A stretch of DNA of 64,000 bases from Anastrepha obliqua (taxonomy: Eukaryota > Arthropoda > Insecta > Diptera > Tephritidae), in the NCBI RefSeq assembly GCF_027943255.1, contig NC_072896.1, positions 32,824,501 to 32,888,500 of the forward strand, read 5' to 3'. The notes beneath the pieces were generated by a model that made no database searches, was not told where the DNA came from, and saw only the letters and a list, made by a program, of their open reading frames with translations. Position numbers and translations under genes: made by a program. How positions within the stretch are numbered: position 1 is the first letter of the stretch; every line of letters begins with the position of its first letter. Positions 43,151-53,681 of the stretch are shown piece by piece.

Positions 43151-43680
43151 TATTATTATTATTTCCTATAGTTCCAGGGAGGAACTAAGGACCACTGCGG
43201 CTTCTGTAATCAATTTGTTTTAAGATTGGCAGGAGCTTGACCTACCGCATTCGATTTTGGTGCTGGGGTTGGCAACTGATCCTCCAGAGAGGACTCCAGT
43301 TTTTGGGGTGGGTGCAGCATCTCCTCTGTGCAAGGTTTTAAGGTTATACCGACTGTAATTGGACCTCAAAGCCTCGTTCATTTTAAACAGCAGGTACCAT
43401 TTAAAAGTGAAGGTGGTATTTGGGGGAAATGGGTCATGCATTCACGTCACCAATCCTTCTCCCATTTTGAGTTGGTAGTTAATGAGATACCCCAAAATTT
43501 TTTAAAATGAACAAATGGCTTTCTATTCTCGCTACTTTTGAGCTGGAATGGACTGGAAGATTTGCCCATTTCTAAAGTTTGTAATAATTGAAGAATTTGA
43601 GTTTTGTGTTTCTGTTGATTCAATTCAACAAAACGTTGGTCACCAGCAGACCCTCTTTTACAACTTTGCATTTCAAGACA
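43151..43680 (-). other. Unknown small element or gene remnant with ATT tract and two short ORFs
   Basis: An ATTATTATTATTATT tract at about 43151-43166 could be a (TAA)n tail of a minus-strand insertion. Upstream lie two minus frames, 43671-43447 (74 codons) and 43441-43220 (73 codons), without recognised motifs. They could be a non-coding 3' part of an I-like element. I see no clear target duplication. Confidence 0.3.
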
Positions 43681-44510
43681 ACCTAACCTAAAAAAAAGTT
43701 TCTATGATTTAATGAAAGGTTCAACAAATGATGCTGAGTACTTTTTATCTAAAATAATATATTATTCTCCTGATAATCTTTTGTGGGCTTGATAGAAAAA
43801 ATTCTTAAAAATTCCAAACTTTTTTTTTTTTGACCTACCATTAGACATTACCTCTTCAAGCGAGCTTTGGCGTTAGGTCAAGTTTTTCTAGGAGTCTTCT
43901 TAGAATAGCCAACTCACTTAGGTAATGTAGGTCTGTTGTGGTACCACTGTGTTGCACGGGAACGTTACTGCTTATTTGTTTATAGAACTCTCTCGTATGA
44001 AGCGCTGAATAAGTTTTATCCCAACAATGGATAGTTTCGTAAGAGAGTCAAAAGAGTATTTTCCTAACAACTTTGCTTTACCCCTACCTATGACTGGATT
44101 ATTACAGAGGAAGTGTTCTAATGTTTTTTCCTCTTCTTCGTCTAGCCTAGAAGACTGACTACCTAACATCCAATGACCAGTGACATAAGCTACGACCTTC
44201 TCTATTGAGGGATTGAGCAATTCGCCTGGTATTTCCTTATCTATTTGCGACCCAATTAGCCTGGTTGAGACACAAGTATTTTCTTCTCTCCCTGAGCTAT
44301 TGGCCTCCTGCAAAATTTTATTATTTTTTCTTAATTTGCAAGTTGACATAGGAGTTCTAATATTGCCTCTGTTTTGAAGCAGTGGAAGATTAGTAACCTT
44401 TCTAGCTAGCTCACAGGTCTTGCAATTTCCTTCAACATCTCTATGGTGCTAATATCATTTAGAGCTGCCAGGCATTCCAGAGTAACATTTGATCTTAGTA
44501 TAACTGCCTC

Positions 44511-44758
44511 TGGTCTATCGGAGTACAAGCCGCCAAAAATGGGCATCCCTCATAACACATACTGTCATAGTTGTAAAGAACCGGAGGAAAAGGAGACAAT
44601 CTTCCATTTCCTCTGTAAATGTGCTTCCCTATGGAAGCACAGAATGTTAACCCTGGGCAAACCGCTGTTCGAGAGCCTCGAGCAACTGTCGGGCTTAGAC
44701 GTCAACAGCCTAGTAAGGTTCCTAAACCGAAAATACCACTCTAACCAAACAACCAACC
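44511..44758 (+). mobile_element. 248-bp 5'-truncated retrotransposon insertion with 11-bp TSD, nested in copy G
   Basis: ATAACTGCCTC stands on both sides (44500-44510 and 44759-44769). The insert reads on the plus strand: LSEYKPPKMGIPHNTYCHSC, EEKETIFHFLCKCASLWKH and GLDVNSLVRFLNRKYHSNQT. It has an intact CX2C...HX4C knuckle and ends in an AACCAAACAACCAACC tail. Removing it and one duplicate restores the copy G frame TAIKSMEAVILRSNVTLE without a gap, which confirms the boundaries. Confidence 0.93.
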
Positions 44759-44842
44759 ATAACTGCCTCCATTGACTTGATAGCCGTCTGGCTGTCCGAG
44801 AAGATATTTAACGTAGTTTACGGGGTGAGTGTTAATGTTCAG

Positions 44843-45032
44843 TAGGGCGGGTCGATTTAAAAATCGCTCATTGCGTGAAAATCGTATCTAAGTTTGACAC
44901 AAATTGGGTGACATCAGAACTCGTTTTAGAGGTATGGTTCCTTCGGCAAAGTTTCTTATTTTGATCCATGGAATATGATTTTCACAGAGCAATGGGCGAT
45001 TTTTTTGCCTCCCCACAAATCGACCCGGCCTA
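44843..45032. mobile_element. hAT-like MITE (190 bp) with 8-bp TSD, nested in copy G
   Basis: The inverted ends read TAGGGCGGGTCGATTT (left) and TAGGCCGGGTCGATTT (right, reverse strand), and the match resumes further in with AAATCGC.CATTG and GTGAAAATC. ATGTTCAG (44835-44842) and ATGTTCGG (45033-45040) flank it, agreeing at 7 of 8. An 8-bp duplication and TAGGG/TAGGC ends fit the hAT superfamily. It interrupts RNase H of copy G between the second and third catalytic blocks. Confidence 0.87.
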
Positions 45033-45651
45033 ATGTTCGGAGTTATCTCCTTAATGGCTAAGATTTCTGTTTAGTATATTAGATGCTATAATATTCCGGA
45101 AGTCGGGCAGATAATTTCAATCCTAATTCTTTTGAAAAATTCTATAGCCTACTTTAATTTCTAGCTTGGATCCATCCGTGTAAAAGGTTATTTCTCCTCT
45201 TTTCCATGTTCTTTGAGTTTGCCACTCGAAAGTGGGCCTACCGAAGGTGGGTTTAGGATAAGAATAATCGATTTCTTGATTATAACTACTCATACTCGTA
45301 GTGTGTAGTAAGAGGTGTGGCCGAACCGCGGGTCTTCCATAACGCCATACTATAAAGTCTAAGCGCTGAAGCGGCGGCCATGTGTTTTCCTACCAAATTT
45401 AGAGCAGGCGAGTTGACTAGCACCTCGAGCGCTTTATTAGGGGCGATCCTCAATGTACCGGTGATGCATAAGAATGCAGTTCCTTGGGCCTTGCTCAGCA
45501 GTTTAGTATAGCTTCCCTTTTGAGTTGATGGTCATTTGATGGCTAAGGCTTTTGCCTTAGTGGGTAAATACATATTTCTCTTGCTAGTGACAAAATATTC
45601 CACATCCATTGCGTAGCTTGCGTACACCATCTTCTCTTTTTCCTCGGCAGC

Positions 45652-45840
45652 CAACATTTTCTGATGAATAATCAGTTTAATCCGCCATTCTTCTTTTTTA
45701 AATACTTTGGTTTCTAAATTTTAATCCTAACTACGAAAACACCACAACATTTTCTGATGAATAATCAGTTTAATCCGCCATTCTTCTTTTCTAAATGCTT
45801 TTGTTTTCTAAATTTTTAATTCTATCTACGAAAACACCAC
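45652..45840. repeat. Tandem duplication of a 93-95 bp unit
   Basis: Two head-to-tail copies start with CAACATTTTCTGATGAATAA (45652 and 45745) and end with CTACGAAAACACCACA. They differ by a few substitutions and two small indels. It lies just upstream of the 5' edge of copy G. Confidence 0.92.
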
Positions 45841-45844
45841 AATG

Positions 45845-47410
45845 AAACAATTACAAAGTTTGTCTACATTTTAATGTTTTGTCTGCTCTCTAACTTGAGA
45901 TTTTTCTTGCTTCAAAATTGAAAAAGTAAAATCTTTTTAGTCAACTACTTTGCGGCCAACTTTATTGAACAACAAAGGGCATAGAATTAGCAAAAAAACT
46001 GTCTGGCAAAAAAAAAACGTTAAATAGCAAAAATAGCATAAAACACTTTGCACTGAATAGCAAAATGTGCCATCTGCTAACAAAAGCCACACAACAAACG
46101 GTTTGAAATGCAAGTTGTACTTGGTTTGTATTTTACAATAAAAACATATTTAAATATAAGTTAGGTTGTAGGCGAGACCACGCCTAGGCAACGTCTACTT
46201 CCACTATTCCACCTACCATTGTTGGTCTGCTCTGATTGTGTGCGATTGTCTACGGCCTACTGCATTATGTCGAACCACATTTTGCTGCTATGCGCCACAA
46301 AGTATGCTACGCATAATCAACAATGCCCCAATGTTCGGATTGTACGTTGCTAAGGAATTTAGTTATTTTGGGCATAGAATAGACCTGAAATTAGGTAAGC
46401 AAATTGCCAAGGAGTAACAAGAATATTATGCATAGTTATAATGTGTAGCACACAGCCAGCTGAGCCCAGCTCAGTACATCCTTTCATGTACATACATATA
46501 ACATTCTTTACTTTCGGTACATTTGTGTGTGTGTGTGACACCTGGTTATCCGCTGCCGGTTCGCAAACTCTTCCATACCTTTTAACTGTAAAGGATTTGT
46601 GTTGTATGCCCTGGCAACACACAATCTCGGCCTTTTTCCTTTACCCATGCACCCCCGGCGCTCCACGCCCAAATATTTCACTTGTATTGTCAGCTGCACG
46701 CTGACGTTTGGCATGCTCGTTAAACTAATTTTCAATTTTCATTCTTTCATTTTCATACTTTGCTTTCTTTCGTTTGCTTTTATTTTCTTTCAAATTTTAC
46801 TTTTTTTCTTAGATTTTTTTTTCTTTTTTCCTCTTTTTAGTTGGTTAGAAATACTGTGCGAGTACTTTTCTGTTACTTTCTTTGTTGGTACTTTTTCAGA
46901 AAAGTTTCAGCTGCACACTTATTTAGCCTGCTTTTCGGCGCATATTTTTTTCTGTGAATTTTCATGTACTTGTAAATTTAATTTGCAACAATAATAGTGT
47001 GCGAAAAGAAAGGATTTTTTCGCATTTTACTGTGGGCTATGCTAAGAAAGTTGGTGACCGAGAGAGGGTGTGAAGAAATGAAGGATGCGTTTTAGTTGTT
47101 CATAAGTGCTACCAAGCAGGAAAGTGAAGTCTGCTAATATTAATGTCGTTAGCTAGGTTTTATCGAGGATGCTTGACCAGGAGGATGATCTCTTGAAAGC
47201 CAGGCGTAGGTAAGAAAAAAATGGATTCTTACGATTTGACGAGCAAAAAAACTGTGATGTCAGCAGTTCGTATGAACAATAGGCGAAGACCACAGCAAAA
47301 ATAGCAAAGTCTCGGCTATATTTCTGCCGAGGCAAACATTGTAATGAAACCATTAACTCTTCAAAGTCGATACAAAACTGTAAGTAAGTCAATAACTCCT
47401 CTAAGTAAGT
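45845..47410. other. No recognisable gene
   Basis: Overlapping short frames at 46350-47000 are T-rich and lack domains. No repeat was recognised. Confidence 0.5.
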
Positions 47411-47415
47411 AAGTC

Positions 47416-48260
47416 AATAACTCCTATGGTAAAGATCTCTGAGAATTTTAAGATAATTATTTTTGACCAGGCGCTCTGGAAGAAAGGTAATCCATGTATT
47501 GAACCTGACACGGAAATCTTGTACACAGATAGGTCTGGTACGGGTGTCTTTGGGCCGAGCCACAAAAAATGGATGCCCATGGGTGATTATCGTACAAAAC
47601 CGTAGATTTCTCTATATGTGAGTTAGGAACTCCTATGCGAAAGATCTCTGAGAATTTCAAAATAACTATTCTACACCGTACAGATAATCCATATATTGAA
47701 CTTGACTCGAAAATCTTGTACACAGATGTGTCTGAGATTGAAAATGGCAGGGCTGATACGTGCGTCCTTAGATCGAACAATAAAAAATCGATACCCATAG
47801 GCGATTATCGTACAGTCTTTCAAGCGGAAATCCATGGAATAGAAATCTGGGTTGCATTGGGCTGCATATCAGAACATAAAGGCTATAATGACAACGAATG
47901 GACAGACTGCCTGGCGAAATTAGCCGTTACTACGAAATTCCATGTATAAAAACTCTGAGCTCACTAAAGCCCTCATAAGGGAAGTTTTCAAAGACTGGAA
48001 CATAGAAAATTTACACGACACTAGATGGAGAGTTCAGCACAGGGGCAGCTCATCCTTTCCTCCAGACGAGCATCAAATGGGTTACTAAACCTGAATAGAG
48101 AGGACTTACGAACTCCCACTGGATACTAGACGAGACCTTGTAGCCCTGGTTGTCATTTCAGGGAATGAGAATTGGTAGAAACAAGCATCTGCTGGTTTCG
48201 CGAAATAGATAATGAGACTCCAGCTCTTGCAAGGGAACGAAGACTTACACACTTAGGTGG
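47416..48260 (+). pseudogene. RNase H region of a non-LTR retrotransposon with internal tandem duplication
   Basis: Two successive diverged copies of one segment (47416-47610 and 47628-47830) each read KISENFKI..., IEPDTEILYTDRS or IELDSKILYTDVS (first RNase H Asp) and MGDYRT or IGDYRT. The second copy continues TVFQAEIHGIEIWVALGCIS and HKGYNDNEWTDCLAKLAVTT. After a frameshift come LTKALIREVFKDWNIENLHD and ICWFREIDNETPALARERRL, the decayed knuckle (first Cys kept, the rest lost). The words resemble copy D. Many breaks; dead. Confidence 0.75.
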
Positions 48261-48439
48261 TGGAGCTCTAATTTTATTAGTTATATAATATATGGGACAA
48301 AATCCCCGTGGATGTACTCAAATTCATCAGCAACCTCCTCTATCAAGCACATTAGGCCAACTACAGATCAGCGGTTCACCCTACAGGGACTAGAGCGACT
48401 AATCGGAATCAGTTCTACAGAAATTATGAATTGGATACA

Positions 48440-48870
48440 ATTTACATAAAACACGTTGATCTAGTCGAGAACGCCTCAGAACTGTAAAGTGAAAACATAA
48501 AACTATCAAACTTTCTTTTAAAACTTGGAAGAAAAGTCGTTCGATTGATGGTCGGTATTATTAATGAACAGAGCCTATGGGATCAGCATATGACCAACAT
48601 TGGAATTATTGATAGGACTTCCTCTGTAAGTGTCCCTTTTAATTAATGAAATTGAAGGAGAAGAAGCTATCAAAGTATGTTTAAATGGACAGTAGACAAA
48701 CTTTCGTGAGATAATATGCGGACTGAATGAGCTCGGCGGATGCAAAGAGTGCTTCAAAAGCATAATCCTCAGGGACCTTGATCTCTCAATTGAACTCTTT
48801 GCTAAAACAGCTCAGCTCACCGTTGAGCCAAGTTTCAGGGCTTTCAACAAACCTAACGAGTTAGGGGTAT
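48440..48870 (+). pseudogene. C-terminal retrotransposon fragment
   Basis: The plus strand reads KVVRLMVGIINEQSLWDQHM then TNIGIIDRTSS, matching the segment between RNase H and the zinc knuckle of copy B (KDVRLMVGIITGH). The knuckle itself has decayed. It follows the fragment at 47416-48260 but probably belongs to a different family. Confidence 0.6.
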
Positions 48871-49383
48871 ACCGGAGGTTTTATGAAAGTTAAGGACCGC
48901 CAAACATTTATTTGAATTCTACACCCGCAAAATGCATATCCTTTTGTAGGAAGGGTCAAATTGCGGATTAGTATCTAAATGTACTCTTCTATATACTTAT
49001 ATATCACTCTCCAAAGCCCCTTCAAAAAGCTAGGTACCATAGATGTCGTCGAGTGGTGGCACATCGACTTAATTTAAGAAGTATTTTGGTCTGCGCTTTA
49101 CCATAAGAACTTGGTCTGTGTGTGCATTTGATAACATTACAGTGGCTGTCACTCTCCACTCTGTGCACAGAACTGCACTTAGACAATTCAGTCAAGTATC
49201 GTTTGTTTGACCTCGTACATGTCTGCCTGGTTTAATGCATGTTACATATCGCTGATTGCCGACGAGACGTTTCAGACCCAACTGGAGTGGTTTTCTTCGG
49301 ATGTAAACAAAACAGGGGAAAAGGATTCAAGTATATGCAACTTTTGACGGAAAGCATGTGAAAAGTAACTGACGTAGAGCCTA

Positions 49384-49513
49384 GTGCTCAACCGCCTCCC
49401 GTCGATTAACTTAACACGGTAGTACCGGGAGAGGATCGGTAAACTGACGGTAGGAGGTTTGGTTCGGGTTAAAGTCCTACACTGAGGGGCTAAAAGCTTT
49501 CATTGCTTTCTCC
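49384..49513 (+). repeat. Dispersed repeat, copy 1 (CCGCCTCCCG family)
   Basis: TGCTCAACCGCCTCCCG, GGTAGTACCGGGAG, ACGGTAGGAGG, GGTTCGGGTTAAAGTCC and GCTTTCATTGCTTTCTCC recur in the same order on the minus strand at 59559-59684. It is non-coding and of unknown class. Confidence 0.65.
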
Positions 49514-49849
49514 TTGAAAAAAATCGTCATTCAGCACACTCCTTCCTTCATAAATCGCTATGTCATAGAACCACATCCTTTTTCCTGCTGAATTGTTAAA
49601 AATTCTGAATGATTGTTGCCCTTGGATTCGTTAGCCATTCAAAGCAACTTTTACTACAGATCAAGACAGTGACAGAGATGATACTTGCCACATTCCACTT
49701 TCTCCTGTTGCGACAAAAGATCCAATAAACAATAAAGTCTCGTTAATAATTGAGTTGGGATGGAATGGACTTTTGCAGTGCCACCAAAGCAGCTATTTGA
49801 ATGAAGTTATATTCTTTGTATAATCAGAAGGCTTACTGTTAATAAATGA

Positions 49850-50095
49850 AAAAATATATACAAATGGCGCTTACCGACTTTTTGGATATTTTGCCGAGTT
49901 CCATCACCTATTCGCGGTGTGCATCTTCATAAATTCCCAAATGGAGGGACCTACATTCGTAGTCTCGGTCATTGAGTTTTTATAAGCATCTTTTTCACAA
50001 CAAAAATACCCTCGGAAGCTTGCCATTGCCTGCCGAGTGACGATCGCTATCCGAAAGCTAGTCACGCACCAGCCCATTTGGCTACTGTGGACACA
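49850..50095 (-). mobile_element. tRNA-like SINE, copy 3
   Basis: The minus strand opens with CAGTAGCCAAATGGGCTGGT (box A side) and GCGTGACTAGCTTTCGGATA. The box B region is deleted. Then come CACTCGGCAGGCAATGGCAA, GGTCCCTCCATTTGGGAATT and, at the 3' end, GTAAGCGCCATTTGTATATA. It covers almost the whole family length. Confidence 0.68.
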
Positions 50096-50099
50096 AAAA

Positions 50100-50480
50100 G
50101 CAAAAATAGATGAAAAATATGGAACGGCGTTCTTTCATAGCATTTTTTAAAATAACCCAGCTGATAAGCTCCGGCTCGGAGAAAGAATTCGGAGTACAGA
50201 AACCCATTGTAATGTCCAGAAGGTATCTTACCAGATCTGTCTCTACATATCCTTCTACCATTCCAATCGTTTGACAAATCTAATCAGTCCCTCTAAAAAA
50301 AATGAACTGTGCCAAAACTGTCAAAAATCCATTCTCCATTCTTCGAAGTGCGGAGCATTCGCACAGGAAATACTGAATGGACTCTAAAGCTTCCTAATTC
50401 CTTTAACTTCGACAGAGATTATTATGTGGGCCTCGGAATCTGCCGGTTTTATTTGACCCATGCTACCCTATGCTCTAATA
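50100..50480 (-). pseudogene. Zinc-knuckle region of a non-LTR retrotransposon
   Basis: One minus frame reads EALESIQYFLCECSALRRME, the second half of a knuckle (His changed to Gln), followed in another frame by LVRFVKRLEW, the usual C-terminal words. The first Cys pair is not clear. The SINE at 49850-50095 abuts its 3' side. Confidence 0.5.
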
Positions 50481-50489
50481 AAAGTTAAA

Positions 50490-50980
50490 GGAAATTAAAA
50501 ATGGGACCAAAACTCCAGTTGATATTAGTAAGTTGTTTGTTTTTTCGTAAGTAAGTTTGTTTTTTTCAGTAAGTTTATGTTTTTCTTTAATTCAATTTCG
50601 ACCAAAGTAAATGTTATACTTTTCAGTTGACCAGATTATTTCAAGTGCTGACAAAAGATTCCTCTAACTGGCACATACTTTGAATGTAAGATTTTTCGGC
50701 ACTAATATTAACCCAGTTTAGGTCTAAATTTCTGAAGAAGCTAAATTCGAGACAAAGGTTTGTTATGCTTCATCTTAGCTTAAGAGTTATTTTGTATTTC
50801 TTTTAACACGTTGAGCACCGCCTTGCAAACGATTTTTTTTTTTTACCGTCAGTTAGTTGTTAACTCCACTTAGTCACAAAACTTTTCATAACTCTTTGAT
50901 TGAAAGCAAAGCGTGGACGGTTTGTTAAAAAAAGCTACTTTTTATTTTTCTCCAAAAATATTTTTTAATGGCCAATATAT
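50490..50980. other. No recognisable gene
   Basis: AT-rich DNA; a short tandem of GTAAGTTTGTTTTTT near 50530-50570 only. Confidence 0.45.
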
Positions 50981-50983
50981 ATA

Positions 50984-52207
50984 AGGTTGTCAAAAAAGTC
51001 TTGCGGTATTTTTATTGAATTTTCAATTGTTCATAAAATTGGTTATAATAATGTGATTTAAGTCAAATATGCGCCGTTTTGTTCGATGACGAGTTCCCAA
51101 CGAGATGCCAACTTCATAATGTCCCTCTTATAGAAGCTCGCTTCCCTATTGTCAAAAAACTCGAAGAGCCAATTTTCACAGGACTCTCTTGAGGACAACT
51201 TCCGACTACCAAGCTCGTTCGCCATGGACAGAAATAGGTGGTAATCACTTGGTGCGAGATCCGGACTATACGGTGGATGCAAAAGAACCTCCCATCCGAG
51301 CTCCCGGAGCTTGTGGCGCGTCACCAAAGATGTGTGTGGCCTGGCGTTGTCCTGATGGAAGACAATTCGGCCTCTGTTGATCAAAGATGGCCTCTTCTGC
51401 ATGAGTGCTGCATTCAAGCGGTCCAGTTGTTGGTAGTACAGGTCCGAATTGAGCGTTTGGCCATAGGGGAGCAGCTGATAGTGGATGATTCCCTGCCAAT
51501 CCCACCAAACACACAGAAGAACCTTCCTGGCTGTCAATCCAGGCTTGGCCACCGTCTGGGCAGCTTCGCCGCTTTTCGACCACGACCGTTTGCGCTTCAC
51601 GTATTCGTAAGTGACCCACTTTTCATCGCCAGTCACCATCCGCTTCAAAGACGGGTCGATTTTGTTGCGATTCAGAAGCGATTCGCATGCATCCATACGT
51701 GCAAAAATGTTTTTTTGCGTCAAGTCGTGTGGCACCCATACATCGAGCTTCTTTTTGAATCCAAGCTTCTTCAAATGGTTTATAACGGTTTGAAGACTCA
51801 TGCCCAGCTTTTTCAATTCAGTGATTTTATCGCAATTTTCGACGACAGGCCTTCCGGACCGTGGTGCATCTTCGATCACCTCTGCACCAGAACGAAAACG
51901 TTGAAACCATCGTTGTGCGGTGGAAATGGAAACTGTATCGGGTCCATAAACTACACAAATTTTATTGGCAGCATGAGATGAATTTTTGCCTTTATCGTAG
52001 TAGTACTGTGCCGTATTTTCTCTTTATTTTGCTCCATGTTTGCGACGATATAACTCACGAACGACTAAAAGCAAACAACAAATAATCAAACACGTGAAAA
52101 GAGCTTTCCAAAAAGCTCTAGCGTGAACCGATGCGACGAATACAACTAGAACTACGCGCTTGCAAAGACAAGCTTACGGAAATACCGCAAGACTTTTTGG
52201 CCAACCT
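50984..52207 (-). mobile_element. Nearly complete mariner element with both TIRs
   Basis: Left end AGGTTGTCAAAAAAGTCTTG and right end (reverse strand) AGGTTGGCCAAAAAGTCTTG match at 26 of 28 bases, counting on into CGGTATTT. TA flanks both ends (50982-50983 and 52208-52209). At 1224 bp it is slightly shorter than a normal mariner because of small deletions in the gene. It is the best-preserved DNA transposon in the window. Confidence 0.93.
51058..52037 (-). pseudogene. Mariner (DD34D) transposase with frameshift near N-terminus
   Basis: The start MEQNKEKIRHSTTTIKAK (ATG at 52037) is followed by a frameshift into ANKICVVYGPDTVSISTAQR and WFQRFRSGAEVIEDAPRSGR, then a 273-codon open frame (51879-51058). 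It contains LKKLGFKKKLDVWVPHDLT, RMVTGDEKWVTYEY (first Asp), ARKVLLCVWWDWQG, RIVFHQDNARPHTSLV (second Asp) and PPYSPDLAPSDYHLF (third Asp, 34 residues later). About 20 residues are missing around ITELKKLGMSLQ compared with the usual family layout, removing part of the DNA-binding domain. All three catalytic Asp are intact. The family product excises and inserts the element at TA. Confidence 0.92.
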
Positions 52208-52439
52208 TATATTTCGTCCCTTTCAAAGGACTCATTCCTCTAATTATATTGTAATACACTTGTGCTAGAACGTTGCCAATCCTTCAAGCACTTCTGATAT
52301 ACTTTTGTTCAGTATGGCCGTAAGCTCTTCCCGTGATTTGCTTTCTCACATGCGCCATCATTCATGAACCTTGTAAGCCTTGAAACAAGGAGGAGTCACA
52401 AAGGACCACTCCCGGTGAATGCAATGGCTGAGGTATGAT

Positions 52440-52660
52440 TACAATGTTTAGGTGTTTGGCCGAGCTCCTCTTTCTATTTGTAGCGTGCGGGTTGTCTCTC
52501 CACAAACGGAGGGACCTACAGTTTCAAACCGACTCCGAATGGCAGATATTTTTTATGAGGAGCTATGTCATGACAGAAATGCCGAAGAGCCACCGCCACT
52601 TTTTCTATAATTCCGGCTGGTAGTCACGCATCTACCCATTCGACGACGGCGGCCGCTGGT
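52440..52660 (-). mobile_element. tRNA-like SINE, copy 4
   Basis: The minus strand opens with GTCGTCGAATGGGTAGATGC and GTGACTACCAGCCGGAATTA. Box B is lost. Then come CATGACATAGCTCCTCATAA, CTGCCATTCGGAGTCGGTTT, GTAGGTCCCTCCGTTTGTGG and GAGGAGCTCGGCCAAACACC. The 3' GCGCCAAT end is absent. Confidence 0.7.
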
Positions 52661-52664
52661 ACAG

Positions 52665-53680
52665 ATACGCTCAACTAATTCAGTAACTCTTATTCTTGCA
52701 ATTCCAAAATATTTTCCATTGGGGCTGCTGAACCAACCACACAGTCCTAACTCCATCTCACCGCCGTATTCCTTCAAATTGTATAATGCCATACATTTGT
52801 GTTTTGTAAAAATTTTATTTGATTTCATTTTATGAAATTAGGTTGCTAATAGGGTTTGAAATGGGTTTTCGTATCCAGGATAATGTAACCCGAAATAGGC
52901 AAATTTGTTGAACACAACAATCACTTGCGCTTGATTATCCCTTAGCAGGCCGCTTCTTTGCCGACCATTCAGCGCTGAAATGTATGCTATGTAAGTAGTG
53001 AGGAAAAAACTTAAAATGAAGTGAAAAGCAAATTTCGCTAATGGCGTGAAAATGTACTTACTTTGCAGCTACAAGGTCTACAATGCTGCCGTAATACAAG
53101 CATAATTTTCATAGCTGCTAATAGAGGAAAAAATTGCACACATAAAAAAATTAAGGGGTCAGCGAGATGTTTATTATAGTTGATTGTGAGGTAAAAAGAG
53201 GTTTGATTATGGCAAGAAGAAATTGAATTTAAGGCGCTTTTGCCAAATTTTTCTGCGCAAATGTGGCAATTAAGTTTCGGGAGTTGTCAATAAAATGTGA
53301 GGAAATACAATTATAAGAAAAATAAAATTATCGACCTGCTAAAAGCAATACAAGCTAAATGGTCCCCTCTAACGTTGCACAGTGATTCTTACACCCACGA
53401 ATTTTGAAATATTCTGAAATTAACCCGTTAAGCACCTCGATTATAGCTTCTTTGATGTACTTTGTGGCACTTTTTGAGTTGCCTTGAGTTGCGAATTCAT
53501 GTTAATGAATATGAGGAAGTTACAGGAGAAAGTTATAGTACCCGGAGCACAGAGTGGGCACAGCAATTTAGAATGCCTTTTTTTGCCAAAAACGCTTTCC
53601 CGAAGAATTAGAAAAGGATAAGCGAGCTGTCTTGATGCCAGATATCGGCATACTCAGCGAGTTCGGGACTTTCCAGCTAT
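52665..53680. other. No recognisable gene
   Basis: AT-rich DNA with no open frame or repeat that I can name. Confidence 0.45.
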
Positions 53681-53681
53681 A

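Larger units (their letters stand above)
43860..45640 (-). mobile_element. RNase H-type non-LTR retrotransposon, copy G, carrying two nested insertions
   Basis: On the minus strand it reads KLLSKAQGTAFLCITGTLRI (linker, about 45510-45450), then RTWKRGEITFYTDGSKLE (first RNase H block, about 45220-45165), TEILAIKEI (second block), and after a nested MITE NIFSDSQTAIKSMEAVILRS (third block), interrupted by a second nested element. Then come DVEGNCKTCELARKVTNLPL, VAYVTGHWMLGSQ and EKTLEHFLCNNPVIG. The WVPGH block is deleted and the first knuckle Cys pair is lost. The 3' UTR runs to about 43860. Confidence 0.85.

Noticed and set aside
43220..43671. Two consecutive minus frames as a possible small host gene
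   Set aside because: They have no recognised motif, splice signal or start context; an ATT tract suggests a retroelement tail, so I kept it only as an unknown element.
46359..46994. Several frames on both strands, up to 131 codons
   Set aside because: They are T-rich and low in complexity, with no domain and mutual overlap.
51189..51981. Plus-strand frames, one of 247 codons
   Set aside because: They are antisense to the mariner transposase, which has the catalytic triad and known blocks.
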